NCBI RefSeq assembly: GCF_051020955.1 | Contig: NW_027476099.1 | Span: forward strand, 792,001 to 856,000 | DNA length: 64,000 nt | Direction of reading: 5' to 3' | Source: Megalopta genalis | Lineage: Eukaryota > Arthropoda > Insecta > Hymenoptera > Halictidae | Shown: piece after piece, positions 44,048 through 55,144 of the stretch | How positions within the stretch are numbered: position 1 is the first letter of the stretch | Layout of the letters: each line of letters opens with the position of its first letter | Position numbers and translations under genes: made by a program | Notes under the pieces: model-generated | Databases searched by the model: none | Seen by the model: the letters and a program-made list of their open reading frames with translations, nothing else | What the model was told of the DNA's origin: nothing

Positions 44048-47000
44048 ATCAATTTTCTGAAAAATCCTATCATCAGATTTTCTTCAAAATACGATATTCG
44101 TGCTTAAATAACGTTTTTACATAGGGATTAAGCATGTAGAACGAAATGTAACGTCAGAAAATGGCACTCTGCTCTTCTGATTTTTCGGTTTTTCCAATTT
44201 TCTGAAAAAACCTATCATTAGATTTTCTTCAAGACACAATATTCTTGCTTAAATATCGTTTTTACATAGGGATTAGGCATTTAGAACGAAATCTAATGAC
44301 AGAAAATGGCACTTTACTCCTGTGATTTTTCGGTTTTTTCAATTTTCTGAAAAAACCTGTCTTCAGATTTTTTAAATACGAGAATCTTGCTTAACTAACG
44401 CTTTTACATTAGAATTAGGTATTGAGTACGAAATGTAATGTCAGAAAATGGCACTTTACTCTTGTGATTTTTCTGTTTTTTTCAATTTTCTGAAAAATCC
44501 TAACATTAGATTTTCTTCAAAGTACGATATTCTTGCTTAAATATCGTTTTTACATAGGGATTATGTATTTAGAACGAAATCTAATGACAGAAAATGGCAC
44601 TTTACTCTTGTGATTTTTCGGTTTTTTCAATTTTCTGAAAGAATCTATCATTAGATTTTTTAAATACGACAATCTTGCTTATATAACAATTTTACATTAG
44701 AATTAAGTTTTTAGAACGAAATGTAATGTCAGAAAATGTCACTTTACTCTTGTGAATTTTCGGTTTTTTCAATTTTCTGAAAGAATCTATCATTAGATTT
44801 TTTAAATACGACAATCTTGCTTATATAACAATTTTACATTAGAATTAAGTTTTTAGAACGAAATGTAATGTCAGAAAATGTCACTTTACTCTTGTGAATT
44901 TTCGGTTTTTTCAATTTTCTGAAAAAACCTATCATTAGATTTTCTTCAAAGTACGATATTCCTGCTTAAATAACGTTTTTACATAGGGATTGAGCAGTTA
45001 GGACGAAATCTAATGTCAGAAAATGGCACTTTACTCTTGTGAATTTTCGGTTTTTTCAATTATCTGAAAAAACCTATCATCAGATTTTTTAAATACGAGA
45101 ATCTTGCTTAACTAACGCTTTTACATTAGAATTAGGTATTGAGTACGAAATGTAATGTCAGAAAATGGCACTTTACTTTTGTGATTTTTCTGTTTTTTTC
45201 AATTTTCTGAAAAATCCTATCATTAGATTTTCTTCAAAATACGATATTCGTGCTTAAATAACGTTTTTACATAGGGATTAAGCATTTAGAACGAAATGTA
45301 ATGTCAGAAAATGGCACATTACTCTTGTGATTTTTCGGTTTTTTTCAATTTTCTGAAAAATCCTATCATTAGATTTTCTTCAAAATACGATATTCGTGCT
45401 TAAATAACGTTTTTACATAGGGATTAAGCATGTAGAACGAAATGTAACGTCAGAAAATGGCACTCTGCTCTTGTGATTTTTCGGTTTTTCCAATTTTCTG
45501 AAAAAACCTATCATTAGATTTTCTTCAAGACACAATATTCTTGCTTAGATAACGTTTTTACATAGGGATTAGGCATTTAGAACGAAATATAATGACAGAA
45601 AATGGCACTTTACTCTTGTGATTTTTCGGTTTTTTCAATTTTCTGAAAGAATCTATCATTAGATTTTTTAAATACGACAATTTTGCTTATATAACAATTT
45701 TACATTAGAATTAAGTATTTAGAACGAAATCTAATGTCAGAAAATGGCACTTTACTCTTGTGAATTTTCGGTTTTTTCAATTTTCTGAAAAAACCTATCA
45801 TTAGATTTTCTTCAAAGTACGATAATCCTGCTTAAATAACGCTTTTACATAGGGATTGATCAGTTAGGACGAAATCTAATGTCAGAAAATGGCACTTTAC
45901 TCTTGTGAATTTTCGGTTTTTTCAATTATCTGAAAAAACCTATCACCAGATTTTTTAAATACGAGAATCTTGCTTAACTAACGATTTTACATTAGAATTA
46001 GGTATTGAGTACGAAATCTAATGTCAGAAAATGGCACTTTACTCTTGTGAATTTTCGGTTTTTTCAATTATCTGAAAAATCCTATCATTAGATTTTCTTC
46101 AAAATACGTTATTCGTGCTTAAATAACGTTTTTACATAGGGATTAAGCATTTAGAACGAAGTCTAATGTCAGAAAATGGCACTTTGCTCTTGTGATTTTT
46201 CGGTCTTTCTGATTTTCTGAAAAAACCTATCATTAGATTTTCTTCAAGACACAATATTCTTGCTTAGATAACGTTTTTACATAGGGACTAAGCATTTAGG
46301 ACGAAATCTAACGTCAGAAAATGGCACTTTACTCTTGTGAATTTTCGGTTTTTTCAATTTTCTGAAAAAACCTATCACTAGATTTTCTTCAAAGTACGAT
46401 ATTCCTGCTTAAATAATGTTTTTACATAGGGATTGGGCATTTAGAACGAAATCTAATGACAGAAAATGGCAGTTTACACTTGTGATTTTTCGGTTTTTTC
46501 AATTTTCTAAAAGAATCAATCATTAGATTTTCTTCAAAGTCCGATATTCTTGCTTAGATAACGTTTTTACATAGGGATTAAGCATTTAGAACGAAATCTA
46601 ATGTCAGAAAATGACACTTTACTCTTGTGATTTTACGGATTCTTCAATTTTTGAAAAAACCTATCATTAGAATGTTTTAATACGAGAATCTTGCTTAACT
46701 ACCGATTTTACCTTAGCATTAAGTATTTAGAACGAAATGTAATGTCAGAAGATGGCGCTTTACTCTAGTGATTTTTCGGTTTTCTTAAATTTCTGAAAAA
46801 TCCTATCATTAGATTTTCCTTCAAAATACGATATTCGTGCTTAAATAACGTTTTTACATAGGGATTAAGCATTTAGAACAAAATCTAATGTCAGAAAATG
46901 GCACTTTACTCTTGTGATTTTTCGGTTTTTTCAATTTTCTGAAAACACCTCCCATTAGATTTTCTTCAAAGTACGATATTCTTGCTTAAATATCGTTTTT

Positions 47001-48305
47001 ACATACGGATTAAGCATTTAGAACGAAATCTAATGTCAGAAAATGACACTTTACTCTTGTGAATTTTCGGTTTTTTCAATTTTCTGAAAAATCCTATCAT
47101 TATATTTTCTTCAAAATACGATATTCGTGCTTAAATAACGTTTTTACATAGGGATTAAGCATTTAGAACGAAATGTAATGTCAGAAAATGGCACATTACT
47201 CTTGTGATTTTTCGGTTTTTTTCAATTTTCTGAAAAATCCTATCATTAGATTTTCTTCAAAATACGATATTCGTGCTTAAATAACGTTTTTACATAGGGA
47301 TTAAGCATTTAGAACGAAGTCTAATGTCAGAACATGGCACTTTACTCCTGTGATTTTTCGGTTTTTTCAATTTTCTGAAAAAACCTGTCATCAGATTTTT
47401 CAATACGAGAATCTTGCTTAACTAACGATTTTACATTAGAATTAAGTATTTAGAACGAAATCTAATGTCAGAAAATGGCACTTTACTCTTGTGAATTTTC
47501 GGTTTTTTCAATTTTCTGAAAAAACCTATCATTAGATTTTCTTCAAAGTACGATAATCCTGCTTAAATAACGCTTTTACATAGGGATTGATCAGTTAGGA
47601 CAAAATCTAATGTCAGAAAATGGCACTTTACTCTTGTGAATTTTCGGTTTTTTCAATTATCTGAAAAAACCTATCACCAGATTTTTTAAATACGAGAATC
47701 TTGCTTAACTAACGATTTTACATTATAATTAGGTATTGAGTACGAAATGTAATGTCAGAAAATGGCACTTTACTCTTGTGATTTTTCTGTTTTTTTCAAT
47801 TTTCTGAAAAATCCTAACATTAGATTTTCTTCAAAGTACGATATTCTTGCTTAAATATCGTTTTTACATAGGGATTATGTATTTAGAACGAAATCTAATG
47901 ACAGAAAATGGCACTTTACTCTTGTGATTTTTTGGTTTTTTCAATTTTCTGAAAGAATCTATCATTAGATTTTTTAAATACGACAATCTTGCTTATATAA
48001 CAATTTTACATTAGAATTAAGTTTTTAGAACGAAATGTAATGTCAGAAAATGTCACTTTACTCTTGTGAATTTTCGGTTTTTTCAATTTTCTGAAAGAAT
48101 CTATCATTAGATTTTTTAAATACGACAATCTTGCTTATATAACAATTTTACATTAGAATTAAGTTTTTAGAACGAAATGTAATGTCAGAAAATGTCACTT
48201 TACTCTTGTGAATTTTCGGTTTTTTCAATTTTCTGAAAAAACCTATCATTAGATTTTCTTCAAAGTACGATATTCCTGCTTAAATAACGTTTTTACATAG
48301 GGATT
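44048..48305. repeat. ~4.6-kb higher-order unit, tandem copy 2
   Basis: Head-to-tail with copy 1. The match fails at about 48,306, where GGATTGAGCAG replaces GGATTAAGCAT and the sequence instead follows the stretch found near 44,990. A related block lies at about 29,860-32,610 (offset 11,086 to copy 1), so part of this unit exists in three copies, marked by CGGTCTTTCTGATTTTC at 30,505, 41,591 and 46,201. Confidence 0.85.
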
Positions 48306-51200
48306 GAGCAGTTAGGACGAAATCTAATGTCAGAAAATGGCACTTTACTCTTGTGAATTTTCGGTTTTTTCAATTATCTGAAAAAACCTATCATCAGATT
48401 TTTTAAATACGAGAATCTTGCTTAACTAACGCTTTTACATTAGAATTAGGTATTGAGTACGAAATGTAATGTCAGAAAATGGCACTTTACTTTTGTGATT
48501 TTTCTGTTTTTTTCAATTTTCTGAAAAATCCTATCATTAGATTTTCTTCAAAATACGATATTCGTGCTTAAATAACGTTTTTACATAGGGATTAAGCATT
48601 TAGAACGAAATGTAATGTCAGAAAATGGCACATTACTCTTGTGATTTTTCGGTTTTTTTCAATTTTCTGAAAAATCCTATCATTAGATTTTCTTCAAAAT
48701 ACGATATTCCTGCTTAAATAACGTTTTTACATAGGGATTAAGCATGTAGAACGAAATGTAACGTCAGAAAATGGCACTCTGCTCTTGTGATTTTTCGGTT
48801 TTTCCAATTTTCTGAAAAAACCTATCATTAGATTTTCTTCAAGACACAATATTCTTGCTTAGATAACGTTTTTACATAGGGATTAGGCATTTAGAACGAA
48901 ATATAATGACAGAAAATGGCACTTTACTCTTGTGGTTTTTCGGTTTTTTCAATTTTCTGAAAGAATCTATCATTAGATTTTTTAAATACGACAATTTTGC
49001 TTATATAACAATTTTACATTAGAATTAAGTTTTTAGAACGAAATGTAATGTCAGAAAATGTCACTTTACTCTTGTGAATTTTCGGTTTTTTCAATTTTCT
49101 GAAAAAACCTATCATTAGATTTTCTTCAAAGTACGATATTCCTGCTTAAATAACGTTTTTACATAGGGATTGAGCAGTTAGGACGAAATCTAATGTCAGA
49201 AAATGGCAGTTTACACTTGTGATTTTTCGGTTTTTTCAATTTTCTGAAAAAACCTGTCATCAGATTTTTAAATACGAGAATCTTGCTTAACTACCGATTT
49301 TACCTTAGCATTAAGTATTTAGAACGAAATGTAATGTCAGAAGATGGCGCTTTACTCTAGTGATTTTTCGGTTTTCTCAAATTTCTGAAAAATCCTAACA
49401 TTAGATTTTCTTCAAAGTACGATATTCTTGCTTAGATAACGTTTCTACATAGGGATTAAGCATTTAGAACGAATTCTAACATCAGAAAATTGCGCTTTAC
49501 TCTAGTGATTTTTCGGTTTTTTCTAATTTCTGAAAGAATCAATCATTAGATTTTCTTCAAAGTCCGATATTCTTGCTTAGATAACGTTTTTACATAGGGA
49601 TTAAGCATGTAGAACGAAATGTAATGTCAGAAAATGGCACTTTGATCTTGTGATTTTTCGGTTTTTCCAATTTTCTGAAAAAACCTATCATTAGATTTTC
49701 TTCAAGACACAATATTCTTGCTTAGATAACGTTTTTACATAGGGATTAAGCATTTAGAACGAAACCTAATGTCAGAAAATGACACTTTACTCTTGCGATT
49801 TTACGGTTTTTCCAATGTTCTGAAAAAACCTATCATCAGATTTTTTAAATACGAGAATCTTGCTTAACTAACGATTTTACATTAGAATTAGGTATTCAGT
49901 ACGAAATATAATGTCAGAAAATGGCGCTTTACTCTAGTGATTTTTCGGTTTTTTCAACTTTCTGTAAAAACCAATCATTAGATTTTCTTCAAAGTACGAT
50001 ATTCTTGCTTAAATATCGTTTTTACATAGGGATTAGGCATTTAGAACGAAATCTAATGTCAGAAAATGGCACTTTACTCCTGTGATTTTTCGGTTTCTTC
50101 AATTTTCTGAAAAAACCTGTCATCAGATTTTTAAATACGAGAATCTTGCTTAACTACCGATTTTACCTTAGCATTAAGTATTTAGAACGAAATGTAATGT
50201 CAGAAGATGGCGCTTTACTCTAGTGATTTTTCGGTTTTCTCAAATTTCTGAAAAATCCTAACATTAGATTTTCTTCAAAGTACGATATTCTTGCTTAGAT
50301 AACGTTTCTACATAGGGATTAAGCATTTAGAACGAATTCTAACGTCAGAAAATTGCGCTTTACTCTAGTGATTTTTCGGTTTTTTCTAATTTCTGAAAGA
50401 ATCAATCATTAGATTTTCTTCAAAGTCCGATATTCTTGCTTAGATAACGTTTTTACATAGGGATTAAGCATGTAGAACGAAATGTAATGTCAGAAAATGG
50501 CACTTTGCTCTTGTGATTTTTCGGTTTTTCCAATTTTCTGAAAAAACCTATCATTATATTTTTTAAATACGATAATCTTGCTTAACTAACGATTTTACAT
50601 TAGAATTGAGTACTTAGAACGAAATCTAAAGTCAGAAAATGGCGCTTTACTCTGGTGATTTTTCGGTTTCTTCAAATTTCTGAAAAAACCTTTTATTAGA
50701 TTTTCTTCAAAGTACGATATTCTTGCTTAAATAACGTTTTTACATAGGGATTATGCATTTAGAACGAAATCTAATGTCAGAAAATGGAACTTTACTCTTG
50801 TGATTTTTCGGTTTTTTCAATTTTCTGAAAGAATCTATCATTTGATTTTCTTCGAAGTCCGATATTCTTGCTTAAATAACGTTTTTACATAGGGATTATG
50901 CATTTAGAACGAAATCTAATGTCAAAAAATGGCACTTTACTCTTGTGATTGTTCGGTTTTTTCAATTTTCTGAAAAATCCTATCATTAGATTTTCTTCAA
51001 AATACGATATTCGTGCTTAAAGAACGTTTTTACATAGGGATTAAGCATTTAGAATGAAATCTAATGTCAGAAAATGGCACTTTACTCTTGTGATTTTACG
51101 GTTTCTTCAATTTTCTGAAAAAACCTATCATTAGATTTTCTTCAAAGTACGATATTCCTGCTTAAATAACGTTTTTACATAGGGATTGAGCATTTACAAC

Positions 51201-52010
51201 TGTTCTTCTCTGCTCTGCTCTGCTCTGCTCTGCTCGTCTCTGCCCTGCTCTGCTCTGCTCTGCTCTTCTCTTCTCTGCTGTGCTCTGCTCTTCTCTGCCC
51301 TGCTCTGCTCTGCTCTGCTATTCTCTGCTCTGCTCTTCCCTGCTCTTCTCTGCTCTGCACTGCTCTTCCCGGCTCTCCTCTGCTCTTCTCTGCACTTCTC
51401 TGCTCTGCTGTGCTCTTCTCTGCCCTGCGCTTCTCTGCTCATCTCTTCTCTGCTATGCTCTGCTCTGGTCTTCTCTGCTCTTCTATCCCCTGCACTTCTC
51501 TGGTCTGCTCTGGTCTGCTGACCTCTGGTCTGATCTGGTGAGCTGTTCTCTGCTCTGCTCTACTCTTTTCTGCTCTGCGCTTCTCTGCTCATCTCTCCTC
51601 TGCTCTTCTCGGCGCTTCTCTGCTCTGCTCTTCACTGCTCCCCTCTGCTCTGCTCTTCTCTGCTCTTCTCTGCTCTGCTCTGCTGTGTTCTGCTCTGCTC
51701 TTATCTGCTCTGCTCTGCTCTTCTCTGCTCTGCTCTGCTCTTCTCTGCTTTTCTCTGCTCTGCTCTTCTCTGGTCTGCCCGGCTCTGCTCTTCTCTGCTC
51801 TGCTCTGCTCTTCTCTGCACTTCTCTGCTCTGCTCTTCTCTGCTCTTCTCTGCACTTCTCTTCTCATCTCTGCTCTTCTCTGCTCTGCTCTGCTCTGATC
51901 TGCTCTGCTCTCCTCTGCTCTGCTCTGCTCTGCTCAGCTCTTCTCTGCTCTGCTCTGCTCCGCTCTTCTCTGCTCAGCTCAGCTCTTCTCTGCTCTGCTC
52001 TTCTCCGCTC
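51201..52010. repeat. Pentanucleotide microsatellite (CTCTG/CTCTT)n
   Basis: About 810 bp of TGCTC and TTCTC pentamers on the plus strand (CTCTG with CTCTT, CTCTC and CCCTG variants), strongly pyrimidine-biased. It begins directly after the satellite breaks off at CATTTACAACTGTTC and ends at the 52,011 hairpin. Long open frames on both strands (Leu/Cys/Ser on plus, Arg/Ala/Glu/Gln on minus) are by-products of a stop-free repeat, not genes. Confidence 0.97.
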
Positions 52011-52073
52011 GGGGCAGACCAGATAACTGCAGCCCCTAAAAATTCAACGAATAACAGTTATCTGGTCTGCCCC
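52011..52073. repeat. Perfect 19-bp inverted repeat (hairpin)
   Basis: Arm 52,011-52,029 (GGGGCAGACCAGATAACTG) is the exact reverse complement of arm 52,055-52,073. The 25-nt loop contains CAGCCCCTAAAAATTC and AACGAATAA. Part of arm plus loop recurs at 53,402-53,448. It sits at the end of the microsatellite. It could be a terminal or palindromic piece of a small mobile element, or a fold-back formed during repair. Confidence 0.9.
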
Positions 52074-52440
52074 AGGGCTCGCGATTCTCTTAAGGAAAAA
52101 CAAACTGATCTGTGGGAAACCACGCGACAGTCCTCGGCCACTTACCCGGCAATATATATATATTTTGTCTGCGATCCAGGAAACCAAACACTATTGGGGC
52201 CTCGAGTGCCTGGTCGTGTGTATTTCGTCAGTCGAAGGCGCGACACAATCGCCACTCGCACTCAACATAATTTACGACAAACGCACAACTGTTTCTTTCT
52301 CTTAGTACGACATTGACAGTATGCATCGTTAGCCCGTCGACCGGATTTATGGCCATAGAAAACGAATTACGGTTTTTCCCCAATTCATGCGACTGTCCGC
52401 CGTGGGTCCTATCGGCAGACCAGACCACCCGCGGGCCACG
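52074..52440. other. Unassigned, moderately GC-rich spacer
   Basis: Contains no convincing gene. There is a short TA run (ATATATATATATTTT near 52,150). A 66-codon minus-strand open frame (52,228-52,428) has no feature I recognise. Composition changes sharply at about 52,441, where very AT-rich sequence starts. Confidence 0.4.
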
Positions 52441-53213
52441 TGAAAATATTGGAAATGCAGTCTAATTATCATAATACAAAATATTTAATTTTATTGATTG
52501 AAACTACTGAAAATTTAAATATTCTAATTTTAAAAGTCCAATTTTAAATTAGTTTTAAAATAAATTTATCCAGTTAAGTTAAATTATATTACAACAAAGT
52601 AATAAAATTGTTATGAAATACAAATCATTTAATTTTACTGATTAATTTTAATAAAAATTTAAATCTTCAATTATCATAAATCTAAACTTAATTCTTTACA
52701 CGACTTTAATACTTTATATGACAATGAACTATTATTTATTTCATTTATTATTGAATACCCTAAACTAACCAATTCAATTTGATGTAGGATAAATGAATAA
52801 ATATATTTAAAAGTATGAAATAATAATGTCCGTAAAAAAGAAAAGAAAAAAAAAATTCCAATAAAAAATGTAACAACTAACAATGCCAAAGTTAGGATTT
52901 TCTTCCAATATAAACTCATCAATTCAGTATTAATAATTATTATGATACATAACAGAAATATTAAATTAACTCTTTTACTTTCGAGATAATTAAAAACACT
53001 AACTTTGTTTTAATTAACCCTGATACAAAAAGTACGAAAAAATCACTTTTACTTATACTAATATTACTTTCTTCTTCTACAACACACGCACACACATTTT
53101 AAAATCATTAAATTTATTCGTAAATAAATACTATAACTTATAATCATGTAATTCCTTTTTTCAAATATATTAAATTAAGAAATCAATAATATTTATAATT
53201 TGTGCAAATAATA
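52441..53213 (-). pseudogene. Nuclear mitochondrial insertion: 16S rRNA (rrnL) 5' part
   Basis: Very AT-rich sequence next to a mitochondrial-type tRNA-Val. The plus strand at 53,015-53,036 reads TTAACCCTGATACAAAAAGT, closely matching the complement of the well-known insect 16S site GTACCTTTTGTATCAGGG. It lies about 180 bp from tRNA-Val, about where that site sits relative to the gene's 5' end. The order 16S, tRNA-Val, 12S on one strand is the ancestral insect arrangement. The left limit is set only by the change in composition at 52,441. The 3' half of 16S is absent. Open frames in the stretch (for example 52,674-52,922 minus) are probably spurious. Confidence 0.65.
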
Positions 53214-53275
53214 AAATTTTCCTCATTCAGAATCCTTTCAATGTAAATGAAACACTTATTGTTAAACTAAAATTT
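53214..53275 (-). tRNA. Mitochondrial-type tRNA-Val (UAC) inside the nuclear insertion
   Basis: On the minus strand the 62-nt sequence folds as a tRNA. A 7-bp acceptor stem forms from AAATTTT and AAAATTT. A 4-bp D stem (TTTA/TAAG, one G-T pair) has the loop ACAA. The 5-bp anticodon stem TTTCA/TGAAA has the loop TTTACAT, which places TAC in the anticodon. The T arm is short, as is common in insect mitochondria. It sits exactly between 16S-like and 12S-like sequence, as trnV does in insect mtDNA. In the nucleus it is expected to be non-functional. Confidence 0.8.
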
Positions 53276-53620
53276 TAATGAAAACATTTTCCCATACTTT
53301 TACAACGTTACGATTTATTCCATTTATAATGAAAGTGGCGGGCAATTTGTACGGTTCACATAAATTTATTCAACCTAGATAATTATTAAAATTTACTATC
53401 GAGATAACTGAAGCCCCTAAAAATTCTTAAAATTAACGAATAACAGCAGTTTAACCGTTGGTGCTGGCGCACTAAATTTACCATTATTTAATTTAAATTT
53501 CTTATTCAAACTTTCATGTAATATTAAAAATTAATCTCTACTTTTCACTCGTATGAAAACTATTTAAATTTTTAGATGACTTCATAAATTGTATGTATGA
53601 AAAATATTCTATAGCCAATT
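53276..53620 (-). pseudogene. Nuclear mitochondrial insertion: 12S rRNA (rrnS), internally deleted
   Basis: Read on the plus strand, three universal small-subunit rRNA primer sites appear in the right order. ACAACGTTACGATTTATT (about 53,303) resembles the 1492R site. GTGGCGGGCAATTTGTACGG (about 53,333) resembles the 1392R site. GTTTAACCGTTGGTGCTGGC (about 53,441) resembles the 530 site. The first two lie about 30 bp apart rather than about 100, and only about 100 bp separate 1392 from 530. The 907 and 785 sites (GGTATCTAATCC) are missing, so the central part of 12S is deleted or replaced. The changes at conserved positions fit a decayed nuclear copy. The gene's 5' end is not sharply defined. 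Confidence 0.75.
53402..53448. repeat. Second copy of the 52,011 hairpin-loop motif
   Basis: GATAACTGAAGCCCCTAAAA, then ATTC, a short insertion, and AACGAATAACAG. The same words occur at 52,022-52,057 with GATAACTGCAGCCCC and a closer AACGAATAACAG. It sits inside the 12S-like sequence exactly where the central 12S region is missing. Confidence 0.75.
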
Positions 53621-54000
53621 TTTTAGCCGCAATTAAAATATATATATTCTCACTCCAACAAAGCAAATTAATTCATAATTAACAGTTCAATATAATTCAA
53701 TCAAATGAACCTAAATAAAATAAATGATATTATTACAATCATAGTACTAATTAGCTATAACTCAATTATTTATTTCTTCGAAAATTACCCCGTAACTGTA
53801 TATTAGAAATCAAATTCAATTATTCAATTAGATAATTTCATATCTCTCGAACCGAAATCAAAATAAAAATTAAATTCAACTCTATTATAAATTAATCCCA
53901 CATTAGTAATCAACATAAAATTCATCTTAAATAAGTCTAAACTCTAATATATAATATTATATTTTTTAAATAATAGATACGTATACAATAAATTTTGTAT
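53621..54000. other. AT-rich stretch, possibly more mitochondrial insertion
   Basis: Extremely AT-rich, without open frames, and continuous in composition with the 12S-like segment. In mitochondrial order this would cover the 12S 5' end and the control region or beyond. I found no landmark that proves it. The composition changes back near 54,005. Confidence 0.35.
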
Positions 54001-54950
54001 TATTTTACTTCGTGATAGTCAGAGATAACCACAGCTTGCAACCGGGTTGAAATTTTGCGCAGCTAGGTTTTTGATGACCGGTGGGCCGTATTGCTATGCA
54101 ACAAATCGTTGCTACTTGTATTGTCATCGTTATCATTTGCAAGTGTTCAATTAAAATGGAAAGATTGAACGGCTTACTGCAGGTTATGATTCGAAATGGT
54201 TGCAACGGCACAGTGACTGGCTCACATTATTTAATTAATAATATCAATTTATTTAGATCGAACGGTATAGTACTCATTTGAAAAACCTGTAAGGACAATT
54301 TTGACCATCTTGAATCGGCTACGCTCTTTGCAGAAGATTGAAGAGAAAACGTTTGTTGCAAACAAATGCAGAATACGTATTGAAATAATATCTGCAGTGG
54401 GCCCTCACCGTGGGAGGGAATGAATTGTCGGACGCGGAAATTGTAACCTTCCCATCTGCGTGCCGTACGCGGCCGAGTTCCAGATCCTCGGCCTTCTAAT
54501 TTCTTTCTTTAGGGACACACGAAGGCAATCAGCTTTCTTTACGACAATAATCCTAAAATTTCCTTTCGACCCCATCTGTTCGTCAAACAATACGAACATC
54601 CGTCCATACAACCGGGAAAGCATTTGTACGTGACGAAGATCCCAAAAAAAGGAAGGGATATCTCGATGTCAGTGTTTTCGATGATACAGAAATTTACGTG
54701 AAATATAAATGACGTATAAATGACACTAATCAGCTACTTCGACCCGTCGATTTTGTTTTGCAACTTCATTCTAATGATTGAATATGGACTACAGCATATG
54801 TCAATATCATAAAAATCCGAGAAATGGAAGTACAAAAGCGAGAAAGCGAAAAAATGTATTTCCAGCAGTAATGAGAACTTTTGCTCTTACCATTTAAATT
54901 ATATCGAAACATATTACCGAAATCATAGTAACGAAACAAAATGCTCACTT
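54001..54950. other. Unassigned stretch
   Basis: Mixed composition. A segment near 54,010-54,240 contains several short open frames on both strands, and 54,395-54,620 has a 72-codon minus-strand open frame. I recognise no domain in either, and no splice signals tie them to neighbours with confidence. If the minus-strand exon at 54,953-55,089 is real, its intron and later exons should lie here. Confidence 0.3.
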
Positions 54951-54952
54951 AC

Positions 54953-55089
54953 CTCTCCTTCATAATTTTTCTTTTGCTGTATCTTGGTGTGGTCAAGGTC
55001 AGTTTTTTCGATGCACCCCCCTTCATACGTCTAAACAATTGGGAAGAAACCACATCCTCCCAATTCATTGAATTCACAACCTTTGGCAT
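54953..55089 (-). CDS. Candidate first coding exon of an unknown spliced gene
   Basis: On the minus strand an ATG at 55,089 opens 45 codons without a stop and runs straight into a canonical donor, AGGAGAG followed by GTAAGTGAG (intron starts at 54,952). The product starts MPKVVNSMNWEDVV and is rich in Lys/Arg and Thr further on; it matches no family I know. The exon ends in phase 2. The next exon was not found with confidence in the 54.0-54.9 kb stretch. It is divergent from the plus-strand candidate gene at 55.7-56.8 kb, and the minisatellite of CCAAT motifs lies between them. This could be a host gene start, a piece of a transposon gene, or a chance frame. Confidence 0.35.
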
Positions 55090-55144
55090 CGTTTCGCTAC
55101 ACTTTTGAAATTGTTAAATTTATCTGTTTCTATTGTTTACAATG

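Larger units (their letters stand above)
1..51200. repeat. Satellite DNA array, ~145-bp monomer, ~350 copies
   Basis: The whole interval is made of head-to-tail copies of one AT-rich monomer. Measured from one TGCTTA to the next, spacing is mostly 145 bp (for example 181, 327, 472, 617), with variants of 142-146 bp. Conserved landmarks in each unit are TGCTTAAATAACG, TTTTTACATAGGGATT, TCAGAAAATGGCACTTTACT, TTTTTCGGTTTTTT and CCTATCATTAGATTTT. The array enters from the left edge and ends inside a monomer near 51,200. No open frame of 60 codons occurs in it. Subfamilies are interleaved: one with TTCTTCAAAGTACGATATTC, one with TTTTTTAAATACGAGAATC and an ACATTAGAATTAGGTATTGA segment, one with TACGACAATCTTGCTTATAT. 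Blocks of many monomers are duplicated. Length, AT-richness and higher-order copying fit a centromeric or pericentromeric satellite, but location on the chromosome is inferred. Confidence 0.98.

Noticed and set aside
1..51200. CRISPR-like regularly spaced repeats
   Set aside because: Units are directly adjacent diverged copies of one sequence; there are no unique spacers of uniform length and no cas genes, and the rest of the window is eukaryotic.
1..51200. CENP-B box in the satellite monomer
   Set aside because: The TTCGG in the monomer is not followed by the spaced CGGG half of the motif; no match to the box was seen.
51186..52026. Long open frames on both strands in the 51.2-52.0 kb tract (Leu/Cys/Ser-rich on plus; Arg/Glu/Ala/Gln-rich on minus)
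   Set aside because: They come from a pentanucleotide repeat that happens to lack stop codons; composition is purely periodic with no domain or start context.
52674..52922. 82-codon minus-strand open frame with a hydrophobic segment
   Set aside because: Lies within the AT-rich 16S-like mitochondrial insertion; Phe/Leu/Ile-rich composition is expected by chance.
54005..54281. Overlapping open frames on both strands (68 and 66 codons)
   Set aside because: No recognisable motif, no splice support, and mirror-image frames on the two strands; I could not support either as a gene.
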